Part shown: positions 1 to 5,604 of the stretch, one piece after another
Layout of the letters: each line of letters begins with the position of its first letter
Position numbering within the stretch: position 1 is the stretch's first letter
Made by a program: the position numbers and the translations under genes
Assembly (NCBI GenBank): GCA_905373705.1
Contig: CAJPUA010000054.1
Span: 1-6,727, forward strand
Source of the DNA: an uncultured Schwartzia sp.
GTDB lineage: Bacteria; Bacillota; Negativicutes; Selenomonadales; Selenomonadaceae
Length of the DNA: 6,727 nucleotides
Reading direction: 5' to 3'
The notes under the pieces: generated by a model
The model's input: the letters and a program-made list of their open reading frames with translations, nothing else
What the model was told of the DNA's origin: nothing
Database searches by the model: none

Positions 1-43
1 ATGTAGTCCTTGAGCGTCCAGCGAAGCTCTGCCAATTCGCGGC
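1..43. repeat. 43-bp direct repeat, copy 1 (window edge)
   Basis: Positions 1-43 are identical, base for base, to positions 287-329 in the same orientation. The offset is 286 bp, which is not a multiple of three, so the two copies are read in different frames of the minor head gene. The match ends at 43/44; the left extent cannot be seen because the window stops. Copy 2 encodes a family-like peptide (RELAELRWTLKDY) and this copy encodes an unrelated one, so this is probably the secondary copy. Confidence 0.95.
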
Positions 44-531
44 ATTTTCGCGAACGGATCGAAGCCTTTTTTCTTCTGCACCTCGTAGGCTGACTTTAGG
101 CGGCTATCTGGATAAATATCTTTCAAGACCTCCGTCAGCCGCGCGTTCCCCCTTGCCGCTAATTTCTCGACGTGCTGCGCCATCTGGTACTTTAGCGCTT
201 CCAGCCGGTCAATATGCACCCGGGCAGAAGCGTTTTTTAGCCGCTGGATATACGTCCCGGAAAGCGCGTTCTTTTCGCCGTACTTGATGTAGTCCTTGAG
301 CGTCCAGCGAAGCTCTGCCAATTCGCGGCCATCGAGCATTCGTCTGGCGTCGGCAAGGCTCATTTTGTTCTCTGCGGCGAATCTGGCGAACCAACGCGCG
401 ATGTCGTCATTGATGTCCTGCGCGGCTTGGCGATACATGCGCACCATTTCAGCGCTCAGGGCGTCAGCCTTCTTCATCTCCGCCGCTAAGAGCTGTTCAA
501 AGCGCTCTGCCCAGTATGCGTTATGCTCCAT
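1..531 (-). CDS. SPP1 gp7-like minor head protein, N-terminal part (cut by left edge)
   Basis: The reading frame opens with ATG at 531, overlaps the portal stop by 11 bp, and stays open for 177 codons to the window edge. The product starts MEHNAYWAERFEQL. It is charged and mostly helical, with a DDIARWFARFA stretch near residue 45, RELAELRWTLKDYIKYG near 69-85 and NASARVHIDRLEALKYQ near 100-116. This pattern and the position right after an SPP1-type portal match the N-terminal part of phage minor head / head morphogenesis proteins (SPP1 gp7 family), which act in procapsid assembly and DNA entry or exit; the C-terminal domain lies outside the window. AGGTGAGG just ahead of ATG 531 can serve as ribosome binding site, though spacing is tight. 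The last 14 codons (from position 42 down) come from a 43-bp repeat read in another frame and do not look like the family, so the true protein may diverge from about residue 163. Confidence 0.8.
   Translation of the reverse strand, partial: MEHNAYWAERFEQLLAAEMKKADALSAEMVRMYRQAAQDINDDIARWFARFAAENKMSLADARRMLDGRELAELRWTLKDYIKYGEKNALSGTYIQRLKNASARVHIDRLEALKYQMAQHVEKLAARGNARLTEVLKDIYPDSRLKSAYEVQKKKGFDPFAKMPRIGRASLDAQGLH
287..329. repeat. 43-bp direct repeat, copy 2 (inside minor head gene)
   Basis: This copy is exactly identical to positions 1-43 and lies within the coding frame of the minor head protein, where it encodes RELAELRWTLKDY. That peptide fits the family, so this is the copy I take as original. 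The flanks differ at once on the high-coordinate side (catcgagc here, attttcgc in copy 1). Confidence 0.95.
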
Positions 532-1951
532 GCTCCTCACCTACCGGATATGCGCCCTGCATTTCTGCCGCTTCCTCCTCGCGCTCTTTTTTGAGCCGTT
601 CCAATTCCGCCTTGGTGTCTTTCGTCCACGGATGGTTCGCGACGATCGTCTCCCGGCTGATAACTCCGGCGGAATCCCGGCAATCGGCAATCGCCTCCGC
701 CTCGTTGATCAGAATGTCGCGATTAAAGACAAACTCCACGTCGCTGCTCTCGACATTTTTCAGCCGCAGCGCGACGACGACGAACCACATCAACCGCTCC
801 ATCGCCGCCTGAAATTCAAGCTCCATGTCATTGGCGTCAAGATCAACGTCCGAGTACATCGATTGGATGTTCATCTGATTCGGGTTGTTCGATAGCCTGT
901 CGTCCTTCGCGTCAAACCCGCAGCCGTTCTCGATGATGGCCCTCTTTAAGAGCCGCAGGACAAGCTCAAAGTTCTGTGCATTGACCTCGACCGTCAAGGT
1001 ATCTACCCCGCCCTTGCCGCTCTCCGTATCCCGCACCTTAACGGCTCCGTAAGCCGCCAGATTGCGGCGAAACCCGCCTAAATCCTCCCCATCGTAATTA
1101 TGAATGACAAGGATCGTCGTCCGTGGATCTTCCTGCATATTGTCAGCAAACGTCGAAAGAAGCGTATTAAGCGCGTCCTGCAAGGACTTGACGCGGCTAA
1201 TGAGCGGGCGCTCCTCGCTGTTCGCCCGAAAGACAATGAGCGGGATTTTCTCCCAGTTCATCGGCGCGCCGTTCACCTCTAAATACGCCGCGTCCTCCGC
1301 CTCCACATCGGGCAGGAGCTTACCAGAATCGAAGGTAAGATACCGAATCCCTTCTTTTGTGAAATACTGCGCCTTGACGCTTTCTTTCAGCGTGTGCCCC
1401 TCGTAATATTGCACCGTGTAGACCCGCAGAAAAGCCGCCAACTCTTCGTGCATATCATCCGCCCAGAACGGAAGAATCTCCTCGGGATTAAATCGGCGAA
1501 AGCGCAGCTCATTCTCCGCAAAATAAGGATAAAGATACCCGACGCCAGCGTTTAAGCAATCCTCGCCGACGGTTTTCAGCGTCCGACGGAAGCGTTGGTT
1601 AAATACAGGTTTTAGTAGCTCCCCGAAGCCCTTGTTCTCCGTCTTGACTTCAAAAGGTTTCGCCAGCAGGTAGGCCGCCTTTTGATTGACAAGTTTGCCA
1701 TATTGATTGTCGATGATGATGTTATTCGGCAGATTGCGGACGGTTGTCACTTTCCCGCCTTCGCCGATGGCCCGGCGCGTCTTAAGCTGTATGTCATGGT
1801 CTCCGGCGGCATAGGCTTTCCCCATTAACATAGCTCGCCGCTTATCTGATGTCATCCATGCCTTAAGCTCCGCCTCCAAAAACTCCATTTCACTCATCGA
1901 TGACTGCGCCCCACGCCGTATAATAAACCGTATAACGTCCATAAAAGACAT
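521..1951 (-). CDS. Portal protein, SPP1 gp6-like
   Basis: This 476-aa protein is of normal length for the SPP1 gp6 portal family (PF05133). Portal subunits form the ring at one capsid vertex through which the terminase pumps DNA and to which the connector and tail attach. Visible family features are an early YAAGDHDI segment near residue 48 (the family's Y..G.H.I pattern), NNIIIDNQYGKLVNQKAAYLLAKP near 75-100, VGEDCLNAGVGYLYPYF near 128-144, the central NWEKIPLIVFRANSEERPLI segment, and SLQDALNTLLSTFADNMQE. Next comes a region rich in N and D (NPNQMNIQSMYSDVDLDAND), then an acidic and basic helical tail. Start ATG 1951 has an AGGAGG site 7 bases upstream; the gap to the large terminase stop is 12 bp, and the 3' end overlaps the minor head gene by 11 bp, which suggests translational coupling. 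No break or missing segment is visible. Confidence 0.93.
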   Translation of the reverse strand: MSFMDVIRFIIRRGAQSSMSEMEFLEAELKAWMTSDKRRAMLMGKAYAAGDHDIQLKTRRAIGEGGKVTTVRNLPNNIIIDNQYGKLVNQKAAYLLAKPFEVKTENKGFGELLKPVFNQRFRRTLKTVGEDCLNAGVGYLYPYFAENELRFRRFNPEEILPFWADDMHEELAAFLRVYTVQYYEGHTLKESVKAQYFTKEGIRYLTFDSGKLLPDVEAEDAAYLEVNGAPMNWEKIPLIVFRANSEERPLISRVKSLQDALNTLLSTFADNMQEDPRTTILVIHNYDGEDLGGFRRNLAAYGAVKVRDTESGKGGVDTLTVEVNAQNFELVLRLLKRAIIENGCGFDAKDDRLSNNPNQMNIQSMYSDVDLDANDMELEFQAAMERLMWFVVVALRLKNVESSDVEFVFNRDILINEAEAIADCRDSAGVISRETIVANHPWTKDTKAELERLKKEREEEAAEMQGAYPVGEEHGA

Positions 1952-1963
1952 AGCCTCACCTCC

Positions 1964-3361
1964 TCACTCAAAACTGTATAGATCGCCCGCGCCGATCTTC
2001 TCGGCGATACCGGTTGTAGCGTCTGGTGCGTCGTCGTGCTTGTTCTTCCCCTCGCGCTGGTACCGCGTCATGGCATCGTAGTATTCCGGCCAGCGGTCGC
2101 GCCAGTTGGTCGGGAAATAGATATGCTCCATCACCCACGTCGCATTGGAGAGAATCCGCGCCGCTTTGTTCTTCGACTGATGGAACGGGCGAATGATTGT
2201 TTTATTGCTCCCATAAGTCTCCCGCAGGTGCCGCTCAACCGATCGCGCAAAGCCGCGCCCGCCGGAGTTGGATTCAATGTCCGCGATATTGACGCCATTC
2301 TCATGCAGCATTCGCGCCGTCTGCGGCTCTGTCTCCTCCATCGGGGCTTTCGTGTAGAGCACGTCGAGTATATAGGCCTCTTTTGCGTACACACCGTACA
2401 CAATGGCGCAGAGATAATCTTCGCCCGTGTCCGCCGTGTCTGTATACGCTTTAATTTCAGTAAAGAGCTGCTGTCCGCTATCGTCCCGGGGAATGTCATC
2501 GTATGTCTTAAACGAGCTGTAGAGCCTTCCCTTGATGTCGATCGGCTCCTGCTGATAGTTTGCGCTAGCGATATCCGCGCCCATTGCCCGCACCTTGTCA
2601 TCGTATGATTTACGCGACAATATTTCATCACAGAGCATTGTTCCGTCGTCTTGCAGCGCTTTCATTGAGATGTGGCACAGGCGCCGATCCGCGAAATGCT
2701 CAAGCACCTTGCCTGCAAGATCGTCACTCGCCCAGCGAGTCATGATGACAATGATCTTGCCGTCCTCCTCGAGGCGCGAGAGCATGGTATTCGTGAACCA
2801 ATCCCAATGCTTCTCCTTGACCGTCTCGTTGTAGGCCTCTTCGGCGTTCTTGATGAGGTCGTCGATAATCATGAGCGAGCACCCGAAGCCCGTCGCCGTG
2901 CCCGTCGGTGACGTTGCGAGATAGCTGTTGTAACCGCCCGCAAGGCTCCACAGATTCATAGCCGCGTCACCCGCCCTGATCGTGACCCCGGGAAAGATGT
3001 CGCTGTAGACGATGCGCTCTGCATCCGCCTTAATCTCTTGAATGCTGTTGCGGACGTTCTTGGAGAATACTGTTGACAGCGTTTCGTTATACGAGCCGGT
3101 CATGATCTTCTCTCGCGGATTCTTGCCGAGGATCCACTCGACGAAAAGCCCTGCCGTGCGGCTCTTTCCGTGGCGCGGCGGCTCGTTGATGACAAGCACC
3201 TCATCTTCGCCCTCATAGAAGGCCTGCAAGGCGTCACAGAGCTCGCGGAGATATGTGCGTTCGGGCTTGTAGAAGTCCGATGCCCGCAGACAGCAATAAA
3301 AAAAGAACTCGCGCCGCGCAAGCTCTAACTTCGCATAATACTTGATGTTATCCACCGTCAA
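1964..3361 (-). CDS. terL: Terminase large subunit (packaging ATPase and nuclease)
   Basis: This 465-aa phage DNA packaging motor protein hydrolyses ATP to drive DNA into the procapsid through the portal and cuts concatemers. The ATPase domain shows a Walker A-like EPPRHGKSRT at residues 60-69, Walker B LMIIDD at 163-168 and the coupling segment IVIMTRW at 204-210. The C-terminal RNase H-like nuclease domain shows acidic candidates in AYTDTADTGEDY (D308), ADIESNSGGRG (E363) and KHDDAPDATTG (D443, D444, D447). Length and motif order fit the TIGR01630/COG5362-type large terminases. The first possible codon is TTG at 3361, directly after an in-frame TGA, overlapping terS by 14 bp. A GTG two codons later (3355) is an equally good or better start, with GGAAG 10 bases upstream and an 8-bp overlap. 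Either way the start is non-ATG and probably coupled to terS translation. The function is firm; the exact start is not. Confidence 0.95.
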   Translation of the reverse strand: MTVDNIKYYAKLELARREFFFYCCLRASDFYKPERTYLRELCDALQAFYEGEDEVLVINEPPRHGKSRTAGLFVEWILGKNPREKIMTGSYNETLSTVFSKNVRNSIQEIKADAERIVYSDIFPGVTIRAGDAAMNLWSLAGGYNSYLATSPTGTATGFGCSLMIIDDLIKNAEEAYNETVKEKHWDWFTNTMLSRLEEDGKIIVIMTRWASDDLAGKVLEHFADRRLCHISMKALQDDGTMLCDEILSRKSYDDKVRAMGADIASANYQQEPIDIKGRLYSSFKTYDDIPRDDSGQQLFTEIKAYTDTADTGEDYLCAIVYGVYAKEAYILDVLYTKAPMEETEPQTARMLHENGVNIADIESNSGGRGFARSVERHLRETYGSNKTIIRPFHQSKNKAARILSNATWVMEHIYFPTNWRDRWPEYYDAMTRYQREGKNKHDDAPDATTGIAEKIGAGDLYSFE

Positions 3362-3797
3362 TCAACTTCCGAAGCTCATCAGTCGTAAGATCAGCGAACA
3401 GGTTTTTGTCTACTTGGTCTTTCAACGTGTCCACCGCCTTCTCTTTCAGCTTCAGCTCGCGCTCCTTTATCCGCACGTCCGCACTTTCGCCGATTGTGTC
3501 TAAAAGCAACTTCATCATCTGGCTGTTCCCGCCGCACGCCGCGCGAACAATACTGCCCAAAATGGCGTCACTGACCAATAGCCCACGGTCTTTGACCTTG
3601 GCCGCCTTCATGATCCCGTTTCGTAAATCCGGCGGCAAATCACCCAGCGTCATCATGACGGCCTCTTTAAGCGCAAACCGAAGCGCTTTCTTCTGCCGCC
3701 GTGCTTTACCACTCGCAATGCCGCCTTTTTTGCCGTTTTCTCGGGCTTCGCTCGGGCTTCGTTTAGCCGCTGATTTCAAATTTTTCTCGTTCGCCAT
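3348..3797 (-). CDS. Putative terminase small subunit
   Basis: This 149-aa basic protein has a lysine- and glycine-rich N-terminus (ARENGKKGGIASGKARRQKK, residues 18-37), a central helical part (about 38-100) and a charged coiled-coil-like stretch (RIKERELKLKEKAVDTLKDQ, 109-128). Phage proteins with this KGGIASGKARR signature are common directly before terL in Firmicutes phages and are usually called small terminase or hypothetical. The small subunit recognises phage DNA at pac or cos and loads the large subunit; the basic N-terminus suits DNA binding. The assignment rests mostly on position (14-bp overlap with terL, first gene after the late control region) and general look, not on a clear helix-turn-helix. 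Start ATG 3797 is preceded by GGTGGTGAG about 8 bases upstream. An 11-bp tandem repeat lies in the coding sequence at 3740-3761. Confidence 0.68.
   Translation of the reverse strand: MANEKNLKSAAKRSPSEARENGKKGGIASGKARRQKKALRFALKEAVMMTLGDLPPDLRNGIMKAAKVKDRGLLVSDAILGSIVRAACGGNSQMMKLLLDTIGESADVRIKERELKLKEKAVDTLKDQVDKNLFADLTTDELRKLIDGG
3740..3761. repeat. 11-bp tandem duplication inside terS
   Basis: The unit ctcgggcttcg occurs twice back to back at 3740-3750 and 3751-3761. As 11 is not a multiple of three, the two copies are read in different frames (as RSPS and then EAR on the minus strand), so gain or loss of one copy would shift the frame of the small terminase gene. The downstream protein looks family-like, so the present two-copy state is the coding one. 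Confidence 0.85.
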
Positions 3798-3837
3798 GTC
3801 ACATGCTCACCACCGTCCTTGCTTTCTCACGCGTACA

Positions 3838-3867
3838 AAAGGGACATCACGTGGATGATGTCCCTTT
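3838..3867. terminator. 12-bp perfect hairpin, possible bidirectional terminator or 5' leader hairpin
   Basis: Arms aaagggacatca (3838-3849) and tgatgtcccttt (3856-3867) pair perfectly around a 6-base loop (cgtgga). In the plus direction it is followed by a T-rich run (tttctttttcc), the shape of an intrinsic terminator, although no plus-strand gene is seen to end there. In the minus direction the tail is only TTTTG, a weaker terminator. It separates the regulator gene from terS, and if the promoter at 3883-3893 is right it would be the first structure in the late transcript. What it does (terminator, antitermination target or mRNA-stabilising hairpin) is not decided by sequence alone. Confidence 0.7.
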
Positions 3868-3882
3868 CTTTTTCCAGTTTAT

Positions 3883-3893
3883 ACTATATCACA
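3883..3893 (-). promoter_or_regulatory. Candidate late promoter (extended -10)
   Basis: On the minus strand TGTGATATAGT includes a TGn extension (3891-3889) and a -10 hexamer TATAGT (3888-3883), five of six matches to consensus. No good -35 sits 16-18 bp upstream; that place is taken by A-tract repeats. The expected transcription start is near 3876, ahead of the hairpin and terS. Lack of a -35 with repeats in its place suits an activator-dependent phage late promoter. This is a prediction from motif and position only. Confidence 0.45.
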
Positions 3894-3900
3894 GGTCGGG

Positions 3901-3920
3901 ATGTCTTTTTATGTCTTTTT
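3901..3920. repeat. Two 10-bp tandem A-tract repeats upstream of the late promoter
   Basis: The unit atgtcttttt occurs twice in tandem (3901-3910, 3911-3920), with a degenerate third copy (ttatctttct, 7 of 10 matches) at 3920-3929. On the minus strand this gives A-tracts one helical turn apart, just upstream of the extended -10 and overlapping the stop of the regulator gene. Such phasing could bend DNA, act like an UP element, or form a direct-repeat operator for the DUF1492-type regulator. The repeat itself is certain; its role is inferred. Confidence 0.65.
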
Positions 3921-4324
3921 TATCTTTCTTGAAAAATTTTCAGCGCTCTCCTATGAATCTTTTGCACGTAATAATAATCGTATCCCATATCAACTGCAAC
4001 CTGTTCCCACGACTGCCCCTGCAAATATCGGCGCGTCAGCACCTCCCGGTATCGTCCGTCGGCAATCTGACCAATCAGTGCCTTTGCTTCCTTGCGCAGC
4101 GCAATCAGCTTATCCCACTGCGCATTGAGTCGCTCCATGTAACCCTCAATCGCGGCGATCGCATCCGATAGGTCACCGATCTTGCCCCCGGTGACCTTAT
4201 CCCCATCGTACTGAATCGCTTTTAAATGCAAGATATCCGCCTTTGCCTGCTCGTACTCCTGCTCCAGACGTTTCAGATCGCGCTCAGCGTCACGAACACG
4301 CCAAAGATATTCTTTCGCCGTCAT
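3920..4324 (-). CDS. DUF1492 / ArpU-like sigma-region-4 regulator
   Basis: This 134-aa protein has a long helical N-terminal half (MTAKEYLWRVRDAERDLKRL and onward to about residue 85) and a C-terminal helix-turn-helix resembling sigma-70 region 4: YREVLTRRYLQGQSWEQVAVDMGYDYYYVQKIHRRALKIF, residues 92-131 with the turn near the WEQVAVDMGY segment. This is the layout of DUF1492 and related ArpU/RinA-type phage proteins, which typically sit just before the terminase genes; members of the broader group activate late transcription. The ORF is open further up to a GTG at 4345, but I choose ATG 4324: AGGGAAGGGAG lies 7 bases upstream, and MTAKEYL is the usual beginning of the family. That leaves 17 bp after the preceding stop. 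It probably acts on the control region directly downstream (3868-3920), which would link early and late modules. The target is inferred, not shown. Confidence 0.82.
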   Translation of the reverse strand: MTAKEYLWRVRDAERDLKRLEQEYEQAKADILHLKAIQYDGDKVTGGKIGDLSDAIAAIEGYMERLNAQWDKLIALRKEAKALIGQIADGRYREVLTRRYLQGQSWEQVAVDMGYDYYYVQKIHRRALKIFQER

Positions 4325-4331
4325 ATACGTT

Positions 4332-4342
4332 CTCCCTTCCCT
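4332..4342 (-). promoter_or_regulatory. Ribosome binding site that fixes the DUF1492 gene start
   Basis: Purine-rich AGGGAAGGGAG on the minus strand lies 7 bases before ATG 4324 and inside the extended reading frame that would begin at GTG 4345. It would be coding, not regulatory, if GTG were used. This is the main reason for choosing the shorter protein. Confidence 0.6.
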
Positions 4343-4968
4343 CACGCTCTCGATAACTTTGCAGACCGTGCAGCTACAAACTTTCCGTAGCTCATCTCGG
4401 CTTCGCTGGCAGCCGCCACCACTGCATCTAAATTCGCTCCTTTCTCTTTTTTGGCGATGACCTTTTTCGCATCTTTCTTCTTTGCTTTCTGCTGTTCATA
4501 GTATCCCCTTGCTGCTCTCTTTTGCGCCGCCTTTCGGCATTCAAGTGAACAATATCTTGTTCTGCTAGAAATCGAAACAAACGCCTTCCCGCATTCTGTG
4601 CAGACTCTCGCTTGTTTCGATTTTTTCTCTGCCGCAGCTATTTTTCTTTTACGCTGCACCGGTTTTTCTTCACCCGCGCTTTTATTCTCTCCTGTACCTA
4701 CCTGTGACACCCGTTCCATCGCCCGCGCCATCATGCACCGCATAGACGCATTGATAATGTGATTGTCGCTCCGATCCCCTGCCATCCACATCGACAAATG
4801 CCGCAATGCCCGCACCACATGCTCCGTCGCCGGAATATCGCGCCACGTCTCGCCCGGATGTTTTTCCGCCCCAGCAGTTAACCCCGTCGCCACCTCATCC
4901 AGCCACCGAAAATCGAGGTAGCGGTACTCGTTTTTCTCCGCGCTCTGCGGATACATCTGCTCTGCCAT
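4342..4968 (-). CDS. Composite protein: DUF5664-like (dATP/dGTP diphosphohydrolase-like) N-terminus plus C4 zinc motif
   Basis: This 208-aa protein appears to have three parts. Residues 18-87 (LDFRWLDEVATGLTAGAEKH, WRDIPATEHVVRALRHLSMW, DNHIINASMRCMMARAM) resemble DUF5664 phage proteins, annotated as N-terminal domains of dATP/dGTP diphosphohydrolases, in which a helical bundle with conserved H, E and D residues handles nucleotides. A lysine-rich linker follows. Residues 123-144 hold CTEC and CSLEC (C123, C126, C140, C144), a likely zinc site, then a basic stretch up to about 175. The end (LDAVVAAASEAEMSYGKFVA, 180-199) resembles a short motif common at the C-terminus of small phage zinc-motif proteins. 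Start ATG 4968 has GGAGG 9 bases upstream and lies 12 bp after the preceding stop. The N-terminal assignment is by eye and moderate; the zinc motif is plain. Catalytic activity cannot be concluded. Confidence 0.65.
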   Translation of the reverse strand: MAEQMYPQSAEKNEYRYLDFRWLDEVATGLTAGAEKHPGETWRDIPATEHVVRALRHLSMWMAGDRSDNHIINASMRCMMARAMERVSQVGTGENKSAGEEKPVQRKRKIAAAEKKSKQARVCTECGKAFVSISSRTRYCSLECRKAAQKRAARGYYEQQKAKKKDAKKVIAKKEKGANLDAVVAAASEAEMSYGKFVAARSAKLSRA

Positions 4969-4980
4969 TGCGCCGTCCTC

Positions 4981-5604
4981 CTACGTTTTGTAAATTGTTG
5001 TGTCCCGCTGTTGACTCAATACCGCGCCGGTACGTTCCGCAGTAAAGAGAATCGGAGTCTGCCGCGCCGCCCGCAAAGGCGCATACAGCCGTATTTCGTT
5101 TCCGCGCTGAACGAAATACCCGATAATATCCGCAAACTGCCTGACGGCTACGCGGGCTCTTGGGGGTTCGTCATGTGTGGGGTTGCTCATGACGCCCATA
5201 ACCTTATAGCGCACGTGTAGCTGCGGCATTATCATCTCGATGGTCAATCCCATCGATTCGTAGGTCATCTGCACCGATAGCGCATCTTTACCCTTGACGA
5301 ACATAGTCAAAATCCCCTTAAGAACCGTATGCAGCTTCGCAAGTTCCAACGCGCAGATGGTAACACAAACAGCGCTATCATCAACCGGCGGAATCACTTT
5401 GTCAAACGCAGGCATCGGCTCCTCAATCTCCACTCCGGTCACAAAGTCATAAGATCCCCGCTTGCCGAAATCCCCATCAAACCAGGCCATCCTATGCGCA
5501 CAAGCGGCGTATACCCTCCCGTCCGCATAATGCAGGGCGTGAAACCTCTCGTTGTCACTTTTCAAATCCAGAAACTTCTTCGCATGTTTCATGAAAATCA
5601 GCAT
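4981..5604 (-). CDS. Hypothetical early phage protein, possibly sliding-clamp-like (DnaN-like fold)
   Basis: I do not recognise this 207-aa protein with certainty. Its layout recalls parts of the DNA polymerase III beta clamp: ADGRVYAACAHRMAWF (residues 27-42) resembles the clamp's 'DG-hR-l' strand and turn; PAFDKVIPP (65-73) resembles the Pny-VIP segment that ends a clamp domain; TICALELAKLHTVLKGI (82-98) resembles the helix opening the next domain; ADIIGYFVQRGNEIRLYAP and QTPILFTAERTGAVLSQQR (158-200) resemble the last helix, strand and C-terminal strand pair. At 207 aa it would hold less than two of the three usual domains. It overlaps the SNF2 stop by 7 bp (ATGCTGA), with AGGAGG 9 bases before ATG 5604; the Met at residue 5 lacks a well-placed site. 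Position in a replication module fits a processivity or DNA-associated role. The gene is certain; the fold is inferred. Confidence 0.6.
   Translation of the reverse strand: MLIFMKHAKKFLDLKSDNERFHALHYADGRVYAACAHRMAWFDGDFGKRGSYDFVTGVEIEEPMPAFDKVIPPVDDSAVCVTICALELAKLHTVLKGILTMFVKGKDALSVQMTYESMGLTIEMIMPQLHVRYKVMGVMSNPTHDEPPRARVAVRQFADIIGYFVQRGNEIRLYAPLRAARQTPILFTAERTGAVLSQQRDTTIYKT

Noticed and set aside
209..394. Minus-strand short frame that shares the peptide PRIGRASLDAQGLH with the window edge
   Set aside because: It is an alternative frame of the minor head gene. The shared peptide is explained by the 43-bp repeat, not by a second gene.
296..895. Long plus-strand open frame of 199 codons opposite the portal and minor head genes
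   Set aside because: It lies antisense to two well-supported genes, its protein has no recognisable domain, and its composition is that of a shadow frame. No ribosome binding site or promoter is evident.
2036..2608. Plus-strand open frame of 190 codons opposite the large terminase
   Set aside because: It is entirely antisense to terL motifs that are clearly coding, and the product is arginine- and valine-rich with no family look.
3930..3942. Near-palindrome tgaaaa-a-ttttca at the end of the regulator gene
   Set aside because: It is only 6-bp A/T-rich arms inside coding sequence, which is expected by chance in such a stretch; not called as an operator.
3406..4171. Plus-strand open frames crossing terS, the intergenic gap and the regulator gene
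   Set aside because: They run through the hairpin and A-tract control region and read as low-complexity serine, phenylalanine and leucine stretches; no start signal supports them.
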